Assembly (NCBI GenBank): GCA_900129675.1
Contig: FSRD01000001.1
Location: 7,553,501 to 7,617,500 of the forward strand
Length of the DNA stretch: 64,000 bases
Direction of reading: 5' to 3'
Origin: Bradyrhizobium erythrophlei
GTDB taxonomy: Bacteria > Pseudomonadota > Alphaproteobacteria > Rhizobiales > Xanthobacteraceae
The position numbers and the translations under genes were made by a program. Position 1 is the stretch's first letter. The number at the start of each line of letters is the position of its first letter. Shown in pieces: positions 7,635-15,972 of the stretch. The notes under the pieces were generated by a model that was not told where the DNA came from, searched no databases, and was given only the letters and a program-made list of their open reading frames with translations.

Positions 7635-8894
7635 ATGGCAACCGAGACAGCAACTTCCCGCAAATCTGGCGCCGCGGCCGGACGGCCCTTGCGCGGCCTG
7701 ATGGCGGCAGTACTCGCGCTCGCGGTGGGGTGGGGCGGGATTGTCTTCGCCGCCAACAACAGCGTGCAGGGCGCCAAGAAGGAAGAGAATGGATTTGACG
7801 GCGACGCGCCGACCGCGATCCTGATCGAGGCGTCCAGCGGCAGCGTGCTGTTCGAGAAGAACGCCGATGAACTGCGGGCGCCCTCCAGCATGATGAAGCT
7901 GATGACGGCCGAGGTGGTGTTCAACGCCATCAAGAAAGGCGACGTCAAACTCACCGACGAGTACCGGGTCAGCGAAAACGCCTGGCGACGGGGCGGCGCG
8001 CCCTCCGGCACTTCGACGATGTTCGCGGCCATCAACAGCAAGGTCTCGGTCGACGATCTCCTGCACGGCGCGATTATCCCAAGCGGCAACGACGCCTGCA
8101 TCGCGCTCGCCGAGGGCATCGCCGGCAACGAGCGGACCTTTGCAACCGACTTCATGACCAAGCGCGCCCGCGAGCTTGGCATGACCAAGTCGACCTTTGG
8201 CAATTCCAACGGACTGCCCGATCCCGCCAACAAGATGACGGTGCGGGAACTCTCAAAACTCGCGCGTTATGTCATCCAGACTTACCCCGAGTTCTACAAA
8301 CTGTTCGGCGAGAAGGAGTTCACCTGGAACAAGATCCGACAGCAGAACCGCAATCCGCTGTTGAACTCGCTCACCGGCGCCGACGGGCTGAAGACCGGCT
8401 ACACCAAGGAAGGCGGCTACGGCATGGTCGGCTCGGCGGTCCAGAACGACACCCGGCTGATCGTCGTGGTCAACGGCCTCGAGGATCCCGAAGACCGCGC
8501 CACCGAAGCCAAGAAGATGCTGGAATGGGGTTTTCGCAGTTTCGAGACGCGGACATTGTTCGCGGCAAACCAGCAGATCGGCTACGCCAAGGTGTTCGGC
8601 GGCGACAGCCGCTCGGTGAAGCTCGCCAGCCCCGAACCGATCAAGGTGATGGTTTCAAAGAACGGCAATGAGAAATTGATTGCCCGCATCGTCTATAGCG
8701 GGCCGGTGCGCGCGCCGGTCCAGTCCGGCCAGCAGGTCGGCGTGGTGAGGGTATGGCGCGGCGCCAATATGGCGATGGAAGCCCCGGTTTACGCGGCGGA
8801 AGCGGTCGCTACAGGTTCGACGATGCGCCGCGCGATCGACGGAGCCAGCGAACTCGTCATCGGCATGTTTCGCGCGAGCGCAGAGAAGCTCTGA
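7635..8894 (+). CDS. D-alanyl-D-alanine carboxypeptidase (PBP5/6 type)
   Basis: The start is the ATG at 7635, with AGGA eight bases upstream, rather than a TTG 48 bases earlier. A signal peptide follows. The three penicillin-binding motifs are present: SMMK (nucleophile Ser), SGN, and KTG in GLKTGYTKEGGYG. A C-terminal PBP5 beta domain follows, with an amphipathic end (SELVIGMFRASAEKL) that would anchor it to the periplasmic face of the inner membrane. The enzyme trims the terminal D-Ala of peptidoglycan stem peptides. It is the first gene of a compact forward operon; tmk starts two bases after its stop. Confidence 0.9.
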   Translation: MATETATSRKSGAAAGRPLRGLMAAVLALAVGWGGIVFAANNSVQGAKKEENGFDGDAPTAILIEASSGSVLFEKNADELRAPSSMMKLMTAEVVFNAIKKGDVKLTDEYRVSENAWRRGGAPSGTSTMFAAINSKVSVDDLLHGAIIPSGNDACIALAEGIAGNERTFATDFMTKRARELGMTKSTFGNSNGLPDPANKMTVRELSKLARYVIQTYPEFYKLFGEKEFTWNKIRQQNRNPLLNSLTGADGLKTGYTKEGGYGMVGSAVQNDTRLIVVVNGLEDPEDRATEAKKMLEWGFRSFETRTLFAANQQIGYAKVFGGDSRSVKLASPEPIKVMVSKNGNEKLIARIVYSGPVRAPVQSGQQVGVVRVWRGANMAMEAPVYAAEAVATGSTMRRAIDGASELVIGMFRASAEKL

Positions 8895-8896
8895 CC

Positions 8897-9583
8897 ATGG
8901 CCGAGGCAGCGGTCAAGCGGACTTCCGGGCGCGGAAAGTTCATTTCATTTGAGGGCGGCGAGGGCTCGGGAAAGTCCACCCAGATCAAGAAGCTCGCCGC
9001 GCGCCTCGATGCGGCGAAGCTGCGGGCCATCGTGACCCGCGAGCCCGGCGGATCGCCGGGCGCCGAAGTCATCCGGCATTTGTTGCTGTCCGGAATGGGC
9101 AAGCTGCTCGGTCCCGACGCCGAGACGCTGCTGTTTGCCGCCGCGCGCGACGACCATGTGCGCACGGTGATCCAGCCAGCGCTCACCCAGGGTACATGGG
9201 TGCTGTGCGACCGCTTCTTCGATTCGACGCGGGCCTATCAGGGCAGGCTGGGGCAGGTCGCTCCCGGCGTGCTCAACGCGATGCAGCGGGTCACCATCGG
9301 CGACCTCAAGCCGGACCTGACCATCATCCTCGACGTCCCCGTCGAAGTCGGCCTGCAGCGCGCCGCCGCCCGCCGCGGCAGCGGGGCGCCTGACCGGTTC
9401 GAGGCCGAAGACATCAAATTCCATCAGGACCTGCGCGACGCCTACCGGCAGATTGCCGCCGACGATCCGCAGCGCTGCGTGCTGATCGACGCCAATGCCG
9501 ATGCCGATACGGTCGCCGCCAAGGTCTGGACCGCCTTGCGCGATCATCTGTTCGCGATCCCTAACGCGGCCAGCACCGCATGA
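8897..9583 (+). CDS. tmk: Thymidylate kinase
   Basis: 228 residues; phosphorylates dTMP to dTDP. Motifs: P-loop FEGGEGSGKST, the TREPGGSPGAEVIR substrate loop, DRFFDSTRAYQG (DRY/DRX-like motif) and a LID region with AARRGSGAPDRFE. The ATG at 8897 directly follows the carboxypeptidase stop; upstream in-frame extension belongs to that gene. Its TGA overlaps the ATG of holB by four bases, indicating translational coupling. Confidence 0.95.
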   Translation: MAEAAVKRTSGRGKFISFEGGEGSGKSTQIKKLAARLDAAKLRAIVTREPGGSPGAEVIRHLLLSGMGKLLGPDAETLLFAAARDDHVRTVIQPALTQGTWVLCDRFFDSTRAYQGRLGQVAPGVLNAMQRVTIGDLKPDLTIILDVPVEVGLQRAAARRGSGAPDRFEAEDIKFHQDLRDAYRQIAADDPQRCVLIDANADADTVAAKVWTALRDHLFAIPNAASTA

Positions 9584-10620
9584 GCGCCCGCAAGACCGAG
9601 CAGGAGATCGCGGTCCGGCACCCGCGCGAAACGCCGGACCTGTTCGGGCATCGCGAGGCGGAGACCGCCTTGCTGAACGCCTACCGGAGCGGCCGGATTC
9701 CGCATGCCTGGCTGATCGGGGGCGCGCAGGGGATCGGCAAGGCGACGCTGGCCTATCGCATGGCCCGGTTCGTGCTCACCCATCGCAGTCCACAGGCCGC
9801 CTCCGTGCAACGGGCCGAGACGCTCGCGGTCGATCCATCGGATTCGGTTGCGCGGCAGATCGCGGCTTGCGCCCATGGCGGGTTGCTCGTGCTCGAGCGC
9901 GGCCTCAATGACCGCGGCGTGCTGCGCACCGTCATCACCGTGGATGAGACGCGGGAGACGATTTCGTTCTTCGGCTCGACCGCGGCCGTCGACGGCTGGC
10001 GGGTCTGCATTGTCGATACCGTCGACGAGCTCAATCCGAATGCGGCGAACGCGCTGCTCAAAATCCTGGAGGAGCCGCCGCAGCAATCGCTGTTTCTTCT
10101 GGTCAGTCACGCGCCGTCGCGGGTGTTGCCGACCATCCTGTCGCGCTGCCGTAAATTGCCGCTGCGGCCGCTGGCCGTTGACGACGTCGTGCGTGCGGCC
10201 GCCGGTGCCACGGAGATCGCATCTGACGATCCCGCACTTGCCGAGGCGGCCGCGGCATCGGAGGGAAGCGTCGGGCGCGCGCTGAACCTGCTCGGCGGCG
10301 ATGCGTTGAAACTGCAGCAGCGGACCGCGGCGCTGCTGGCGACGCTGCCGCGGGTCGATCCGCGCGAACTGCATGCGCTGGGCGATGCGCTAGGCACCAG
10401 CGACCGCGTCGCGCTGGCGGCCTTCATCGACGGCATCGATCGCTGGATCTCGGAAAAACTGCGTGTCGACGACGCCAACGCGAATCTGCCGCGCCTTGCA
10501 CGGCTGGCGGAGGTATGGGAAAAGATCGTCCGCGCCGCGCGCGACACCGAATCGTACAATCTGGAACGAAAACCGCTGGTTTTCTCGGTATTCTCGATGC
10601 TCGCGGAAGCGACGCGGTAG
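9580..10620 (+). CDS. holB: DNA polymerase III subunit delta'
   Basis: 346 residues. Clamp-loader AAA+ fold: a P-loop-like GGAQGIGKAT, the sensor region VDTVDELNPNAANALLKILEEPP and the SRC motif (LSRCRKLPLRPL) that delta' supplies in trans as arginine finger. The tmk-holB order is the usual bacterial arrangement. Starts inside the tmk stop codon (ATGA). Confidence 0.92.
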   Translation: MSARKTEQEIAVRHPRETPDLFGHREAETALLNAYRSGRIPHAWLIGGAQGIGKATLAYRMARFVLTHRSPQAASVQRAETLAVDPSDSVARQIAACAHGGLLVLERGLNDRGVLRTVITVDETRETISFFGSTAAVDGWRVCIVDTVDELNPNAANALLKILEEPPQQSLFLLVSHAPSRVLPTILSRCRKLPLRPLAVDDVVRAAAGATEIASDDPALAEAAAASEGSVGRALNLLGGDALKLQQRTAALLATLPRVDPRELHALGDALGTSDRVALAAFIDGIDRWISEKLRVDDANANLPRLARLAEVWEKIVRAARDTESYNLERKPLVFSVFSMLAEATR

Positions 10621-10674
10621 GCGCTCCGCCTGATATCAATCCCGACAAGCCTGTTTGAACACTTAAAGGAATTC

Positions 10675-12645
10675 GTGGTGGCTGCTAGGAAAAAACCTTC
10701 CAAAAAGAAGAAAGCGAAGAAGGTATCGCCGCGCGCCGCCAAGGCCGCGCCGAAAAAGCGCGTGAAGAAAAGCACAGCCGCGACGAAGAAAACTGCCAAG
10801 AAGGCGGCCAAGAAAACTAGCAAGAAAACCAGCAAGAAAACGACCAGGAAATCGAAGAAGGCTGCCGGGAAGCCTGCCGCGAAAAAGACGGCCAAGAAAT
10901 CGGTCAGTAAATCCGCGAAGACGAAGTCTGCGAAGAAGGCGGCCCCGAAGAAGAAGGCGGCGGCGAAACCGCCAGGCTCCGCCCCCCAGCAAACCAGTGC
11001 GCCGCCCAAAATCCGGAAGCCGAAAGCCGTGGCGCCCGCCAGCGCGACCGCTCCCGGCGCAAAGCCCGTTCCGGCAGCGAGGCCCGCGCCTGCCGCGTCG
11101 CGCGAAAACATCTTCTACATCACGACCGCGATCGCCTATCCAAACGGCGTGCCGCATATCGGCCACGCCTATGAAGCGATCGCGACCGATGCGCTGGCGC
11201 GGTTCCAGCGGCTCGACGGCAAGGATGTATTTTTCCTGACCGGGACCGACGAGCACGGCCTGAAAATGGTCCAGACGGCCGCGGCCGAAAAGCTGCCGAC
11301 GATGGAAGTCGCGACCCGCAATGCGCTCCTATTCAAGCAGATGGACGAGCGCCTGAACGTCTCTTTCGATCGCTTCATCCGCACCACGGAGCCCGAGCAT
11401 CATCGTTCGGTTCAGGTGGTCTGGAATCGCATGCAGCAGAACGGCGACATCTATATCGACACCTATTCCGGCTGGTATTCGGTGCGCGATGAAGCCTATT
11501 ACGCCGAAGAGGAGACCGTTGTCGGCGAGGATAATGTGCGCCGCGGCCCGCAGGGCTCGCCGGTGGAGTGGGTCGAGGAGAAGAGCTACTTCTTCAAACT
11601 GTCCGCCTATCAGGACCGACTGCTGGCGCTGTACGAGAACCAGCCCGATTTCATCGGACCGGATTCGCGCCGCAACGAGGTCATCAGCTTCGTGAAGGGG
11701 GGCCTGAAGGACCTGTCGATCTCGCGCACCACGTTCGATTGGGGCGTCAAGGTGCCGACCGACCCCGAACACGTGATGTATGTCTGGGTCGACGCGCTGA
11801 CCAACTACATCACCGGCGTCGGCTTTCCCGACGAGAGCAGCGAGAACTGGCGCTACTGGCCGGCCGACGTGCACATCATCGGCAAGGACATCATCCGCTT
11901 CCACGCGGTGTACTGGCCGGCCTTCCTGATGTCGGCGGGGATTCCGGTGCAGAAGCGCGTCTATGCGCACGGCTTCCTGTTCAACAGGGGCGAGAAGATG
12001 TCGAAGTCGGTCGGCAACGTCGTCGATCCCTTCAATCTCGCCGATCAATACGGCGTCGACCAGATGCGCTATTTCTTCCTGCGCGAGGTGCCGTTCGGAC
12101 AGGACGGCAACTATAACCACGAGGCCATCGTCGCGCGGATCAATGCCGATCTGGCCAACGATCTCGGCAATCTGGCGCAGCGTTCGCTGTCGATGATCGC
12201 AAGGCAACTCGGCGGCATCCTGCCGGAGCCGGGCGAATTCAGCGACAACGACAAGGCGATCCTGGCGCAGGCCGATGGCATGCTCGGACTGTCGCGGACC
12301 GCGATGGCGACGCAGCAGATCCATCAATGGCTGAACGCGGTCTGGGCCGTGGTGGCGGAAGCCAACCGTTATTTCGCGGGCGAGGCGCCGTGGGCGCTGG
12401 CGAAGACCGATCCGGCGCGGCAGAAGACCGTGCTGTATGTGACCGCCGAGGTCGTGCGCCAGATCGCGATCCTGGCGCAGGCGGCGATGCCGGAAGCATC
12501 CGCGAAGCTGCTGGATAGTCTCGGCGTCCCCCACGACGCGCGCAACTTCGCCGCCCTTGGCGGCGCAACGCGCATTGCAGCGGGGACGGCCTTGCCGGCG
12601 CCGGTCGGCGTGTTCCCGCGCTATGTCGAACCAAAAGCGGATTGA
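10675..12645 (+). CDS. metG: Methionyl-tRNA synthetase with Lys-rich N-terminal extension
   Basis: 656 residues. From about residue 142 the protein is a class I methionyl-tRNA synthetase: AYPNGVPHIGHAYE (HIGH motif), TGTDEHGLKM, the tryptophan-rich active-site region and GEKMSKSVGN (KMSKS). It has the compact form, without a C-terminal tRNA-binding domain. The first ~135 residues are a histone H1-like tail made almost only of Lys, Ala, Thr, Ser and Pro, joined by a Pro/Ala linker. The GTG start has AAAGGA five bases upstream, and the tail is in frame with good coding bias, so it is part of the protein. A tail of this kind could bind tRNA or other nucleic acid; that is inference. Confidence 0.93.
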   Translation: MVAARKKPSKKKKAKKVSPRAAKAAPKKRVKKSTAATKKTAKKAAKKTSKKTSKKTTRKSKKAAGKPAAKKTAKKSVSKSAKTKSAKKAAPKKKAAAKPPGSAPQQTSAPPKIRKPKAVAPASATAPGAKPVPAARPAPAASRENIFYITTAIAYPNGVPHIGHAYEAIATDALARFQRLDGKDVFFLTGTDEHGLKMVQTAAAEKLPTMEVATRNALLFKQMDERLNVSFDRFIRTTEPEHHRSVQVVWNRMQQNGDIYIDTYSGWYSVRDEAYYAEEETVVGEDNVRRGPQGSPVEWVEEKSYFFKLSAYQDRLLALYENQPDFIGPDSRRNEVISFVKGGLKDLSISRTTFDWGVKVPTDPEHVMYVWVDALTNYITGVGFPDESSENWRYWPADVHIIGKDIIRFHAVYWPAFLMSAGIPVQKRVYAHGFLFNRGEKMSKSVGNVVDPFNLADQYGVDQMRYFFLREVPFGQDGNYNHEAIVARINADLANDLGNLAQRSLSMIARQLGGILPEPGEFSDNDKAILAQADGMLGLSRTAMATQQIHQWLNAVWAVVAEANRYFAGEAPWALAKTDPARQKTVLYVTAEVVRQIAILAQAAMPEASAKLLDSLGVPHDARNFAALGGATRIAAGTALPAPVGVFPRYVEPKAD

Positions 12646-12659
12646 GCGGTTCGGACGCC

Positions 12660-13451
12660 ATGCTGGTCGACAGTCACTGCCATCTCGACTTTCCCGATTT
12701 TGCCGAGGATCTCGACGCCATCGTCGCGCGCGCCGAGACCGCCGGCATCGGGCGCATCGTCACAATCTCGACCCGGGTGAAACGCCTCGCCGCGCTGCTG
12801 GCGATCGCCGAACGGTTTCCTAACGTCTATTGTTCGGTCGGCACCCATCCGCATCAGGCCGATGAGGAAGACGGCATTCCCGCAAGCGAGCTGATCGAGC
12901 TGACAAAGCATCCAAAAGTCGTGGCGCTGGGCGAGGCGGGGCTGGATTATTTCTACCAGCACGGCTCGCGCGAGGCCCAGGAGCGCGGTTTTCGCGCGCA
13001 TATTGCCGCTGCCCGCGCCACCGGCCTGCCGCTGGTGATCCACACCCGCGAAGCCGATGAGGATTGCAGCCGCATCCTCGAAGACGAGATCGGCAAGGGG
13101 CCGTTCAAGGCTGTGCTGCATTGCTACACCGGCGGGCGGGACCTTGCGATGAAAGCGATCTCGCTGGGGCTCTCGATTTCATTCACGGGCATTCTGACGT
13201 TCAAAAAGTCGGAGAGCTTGCGCTTGCTCGCGGCCGAGCTTCCGCCCGACCGCATCATGGTCGAAACCGACTCGCCATATCTGGCGCCCGGCAAGTTCCG
13301 CGGCAAGCGCAACGAGCCGTCTTACGTGGTGGAGGTCGCAAAAGTGCTCGCCGAGACGCGCGGGGTGTCGCTGGAGGAGATTTCGCGCCAGACCAGCGAA
13401 AACTTCTTCCGCCTATTCTCAAAGGTGCCCGCGCCGAAAGCCGTGGCATGA
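12660..13451 (+). CDS. tatD: TatD family metal-dependent hydrolase
   Basis: 263 residues from the ATG; a TTG at 12642 overlapping the metG stop would add six residues and is a possible coupled start. Metal ligands and motifs: DSHCHLDFPDF (HxH), GEAGLDYFY, IHTREADED, HCYTGG and ETDSPYLAP. TatD proteins are DNA exonucleases/deoxyribonucleases of the amidohydrolase fold. It commonly follows metG and tmk/holB, as here. The TGA overlaps the next ATG by four bases. Confidence 0.9.
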   Translation: MLVDSHCHLDFPDFAEDLDAIVARAETAGIGRIVTISTRVKRLAALLAIAERFPNVYCSVGTHPHQADEEDGIPASELIELTKHPKVVALGEAGLDYFYQHGSREAQERGFRAHIAAARATGLPLVIHTREADEDCSRILEDEIGKGPFKAVLHCYTGGRDLAMKAISLGLSISFTGILTFKKSESLRLLAAELPPDRIMVETDSPYLAPGKFRGKRNEPSYVVEVAKVLAETRGVSLEEISRQTSENFFRLFSKVPAPKAVA

Positions 13452-14251
13452 CGCTGACGCTGACGATCCTCGGTTGTGGTTCTTCGGCCGGTGTACCGCG
13501 TCCGGCGCTCGGCTGGGGCGCCTGCGATCCCAACAATCCCAGGAACCGTCGCCGGCGCTGCTCACTGCTCGCCGAGCGCAGATCCGATCACGGCACCACG
13601 CGGGTCGTGATCGATACCTCGCCCGACCTGCGCGAGCAATTGATCGACACCCATGTCGATCACATCGACGCGGTGTTCCTGACCCACGAGCACGCCGACC
13701 AGACCCACGGCATCGATGATCTCCGTTCGGTCGTGCTGCACCAACGCCGCCGCATTCCGGTTTATTTCAATCAGTCGACCGCCAAGGATATCATGGCGCG
13801 GTTTTCCTATTGCTTCATCGCGCCCGAGGGCAGCGACTATCCGCCGATCCTGACCCGTCACTCGATCGAAACCGGCGAGAGCCGTACCGTCGAAGGGAAG
13901 GGTGGCCCGCTGACCCTGTCCGCCTTTGTGGTTCAGCACGGCCACATCCCGGCGCTCGGCTATCGCATCGGCGATGCCGCCTACACGCCCGATCTCCACG
14001 ACATCCCCGAAGAGAGCTGGCCGCACCTCGAAAACCTCGATCTCTGGATCGTCGACGGGCTGCGTTATGCCGGACATCCCAGCCATTTCAGCGTCAGCGA
14101 TGCGCTGTCCTGGATCGACCGCTTCAAGCCGAAGCGCGCCGTCATCACCAACATGCATTCCGACCTCGACTATGAGGTGCTGCGCAAGAGCCTGCCGGCC
14201 GGGGTGATTCCGGCCTATGACGGCATGCGGCTTGTGCTGGAGCACGGCTAA
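13448..14251 (+). CDS. MBL-fold metallohydrolase (PhnP-like)
   Basis: 267 residues. Beta-lactamase-fold motifs: LGCGSSAGVPRP near the start, the HxHxDH-type ligand set in LTHEHADQTHGIDD, a later His in VVQHGHIPALGY and a C-terminal His (NMHSDLDY). The glycine-rich start and arginine-rich insert match the PhnP-like phosphodiesterase/tRNase Z-like branch often found beside tatD. The substrate is not certain. Last gene of the operon that begins with the carboxypeptidase. Confidence 0.88.
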   Translation: MTLTLTILGCGSSAGVPRPALGWGACDPNNPRNRRRRCSLLAERRSDHGTTRVVIDTSPDLREQLIDTHVDHIDAVFLTHEHADQTHGIDDLRSVVLHQRRRIPVYFNQSTAKDIMARFSYCFIAPEGSDYPPILTRHSIETGESRTVEGKGGPLTLSAFVVQHGHIPALGYRIGDAAYTPDLHDIPEESWPHLENLDLWIVDGLRYAGHPSHFSVSDALSWIDRFKPKRAVITNMHSDLDYEVLRKSLPAGVIPAYDGMRLVLEHG

Positions 14252-14293
14252 TTTCAGCCCGTCGTTCGCCGGGACGATGCGCGGTTGGTGTGC

Positions 14294-15943
14294 TTACGCC
14301 GAAATCGCCTTTGCCGAATCCACCTGATTGCGCAGCATGAATTTTTGAATTTTGCCGGTCGATGTCTTCGGGATCGATCCGAATACGACTGCCTTCGGCG
14401 TCTTGAAGCCGGACATGTGGCCGCGGCAGAAGGCGATGATCTCGGCTTCGGTCGCGCGGGCGCCGTCCTTCAGCTCGACGAAGGCGCAGGGCACTTCGCC
14501 CCATTTCGGGTCGGGTTTTGCGACCACGGCCGCGAACAGCACCGCAGGGTGCTTGTAGAGGATATCCTCGACCTCGACGGAGGAGATGTTCTCGCCGCCG
14601 GAGATGATGATGTCCTTGGAGCGGTCCTTGATGATGACATAGCCATGTTCGTCGAGCACGCCGAGATCGCCGGTGTGGAACCAGCCACCGGCAAAAGCTT
14701 CGCGCGTGGCCTTCTCGTTCTTCAAATAGCCCTTCATCACGATATTGCCGCGGAACATCACTTCGCCGATGGTCTCGCCGTCACGCGGTACGGGCTGCAT
14801 GGTTTCGGGATCGAGTACGGTGACGCCTTCCTGCAGCGGGTAGGGCACGCCCTGGCGCCGCTTGAGCTGGGCGCGCTGATCGGCGGCCAGTTCATCCCAG
14901 CCCGGCTGCTCGGCGCAGACGGAAGCGGGGCCATAGACTTCGGTGAGACCGTAGACATGCGTCAGCTTGACGCCGATGCGCTCAGCCCCTTCGAGCACGG
15001 CGACCGGCGGGGCTGCGCCGGCGATCAGCCCGACCACCGGCCGCGCGGCATCGCCTGTCGGGGCGCCGGGCGCGTTGATCAGCGTGTTGTAGACGATCGG
15101 CGCGCCGCACATGTGGGTGACGCCGTGCTTCGGAATCAGCTCGAAGATCTTGGCGGGATCGACCTTACGCAGGCAGACATTTACGCCGGCGGCGGCGGCG
15201 ACGGTCCAGGGAAAGCACCAGCCATTGCAGTGGAACATCGGCAGCGTCCAGAGGTAGACCGGATGCTGGCCGAGATTGCCCGCCAGGATGTTGCTGACGG
15301 CGTTGAGATACGCGCCGCGGTGATGGGTCACCACGCCCTTGGGGTTGCCCGTGGTGCCCGAGGTGTAACTCAGCGCAATCGCGTCCCATTCGTCGTCCGG
15401 AAGCTTTGCAACGAAACCCGGATCGCCCTGCGCTACCGCCACCTCGTATTCGAGTTCGCCGATTCGCTTGCCGCTGACATAGGAGGCATCGTCGACGTCG
15501 ATCACAAAGGGTTTTGGACCCTTCATCAGCGTCAGCGCTTCCGCAATCACGCTCGCGAATTCCGGATCGACCAGAATGATCCTGGCGCCGCCATGATCGA
15601 GCTGGAATGCAATCGAGGGCGCGTCGAGCCGGATGTTGAGCGCGTTCAGCACGGCTCCCGCCATCGGTACGGCAAAATGCAACTCGTTCATCGCGGGGAT
15701 ATTCGGCAGCATCGCCGCCACGGTATCGCCATGGCCGATGCCGTGGCCGGCGAGATATGACGCAAAGCGCCGGCAGCGCGTATAGGTTTCCGACCAGGTA
15801 AAACTGCGGCCCTCATAGACCGTGCTGACGTGATCGGGATAGACCGCGGCCGAGCGCGCGAGGAAGCTCAGCGGCGTCAGCGGCACATAGTTCGCCCGCG
15901 TCTTGTCCAGTCCGATGCTGTATTGGTTTTGGGCTGCGCTCAT
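14294..15943 (-). CDS. Acyl-CoA synthetase (AMP-binding)
   Basis: 549 residues. Adenylate-forming enzyme: P-loop YTSGTTGNPKGVV, YGLTEVYGP (A5 motif), HTGDLGVLDEHGY (A7) and the catalytic Lys near the end in KTSTGKIQKF. The MFHCNGW segment and length fit medium-chain or 3-methylmercaptopropionate-type acyl-CoA ligases rather than acetyl-CoA synthetase. It forms an acyl-adenylate and then the CoA thioester. It lies just downstream of the TRAP permease on the same strand (29-base gap), so it may activate the acid that the transporter brings in. Confidence 0.88.
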   Translation of the reverse strand: MSAAQNQYSIGLDKTRANYVPLTPLSFLARSAAVYPDHVSTVYEGRSFTWSETYTRCRRFASYLAGHGIGHGDTVAAMLPNIPAMNELHFAVPMAGAVLNALNIRLDAPSIAFQLDHGGARIILVDPEFASVIAEALTLMKGPKPFVIDVDDASYVSGKRIGELEYEVAVAQGDPGFVAKLPDDEWDAIALSYTSGTTGNPKGVVTHHRGAYLNAVSNILAGNLGQHPVYLWTLPMFHCNGWCFPWTVAAAAGVNVCLRKVDPAKIFELIPKHGVTHMCGAPIVYNTLINAPGAPTGDAARPVVGLIAGAAPPVAVLEGAERIGVKLTHVYGLTEVYGPASVCAEQPGWDELAADQRAQLKRRQGVPYPLQEGVTVLDPETMQPVPRDGETIGEVMFRGNIVMKGYLKNEKATREAFAGGWFHTGDLGVLDEHGYVIIKDRSKDIIISGGENISSVEVEDILYKHPAVLFAAVVAKPDPKWGEVPCAFVELKDGARATEAEIIAFCRGHMSGFKTPKAVVFGSIPKTSTGKIQKFMLRNQVDSAKAISA

Positions 15944-15972
15944 CGGCTTTGTCCCATCTCACGAAGTGAATT

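Noticed and set aside
10675..11085. Separate histone-like gene before metG
   Set aside because: The Lys-rich part runs in frame without a stop into the synthetase domain and no second start with a ribosome site was seen.
14285..15760. 491-codon plus-strand frame
   Set aside because: Antisense of the acyl-CoA synthetase, which has all adenylation motifs.
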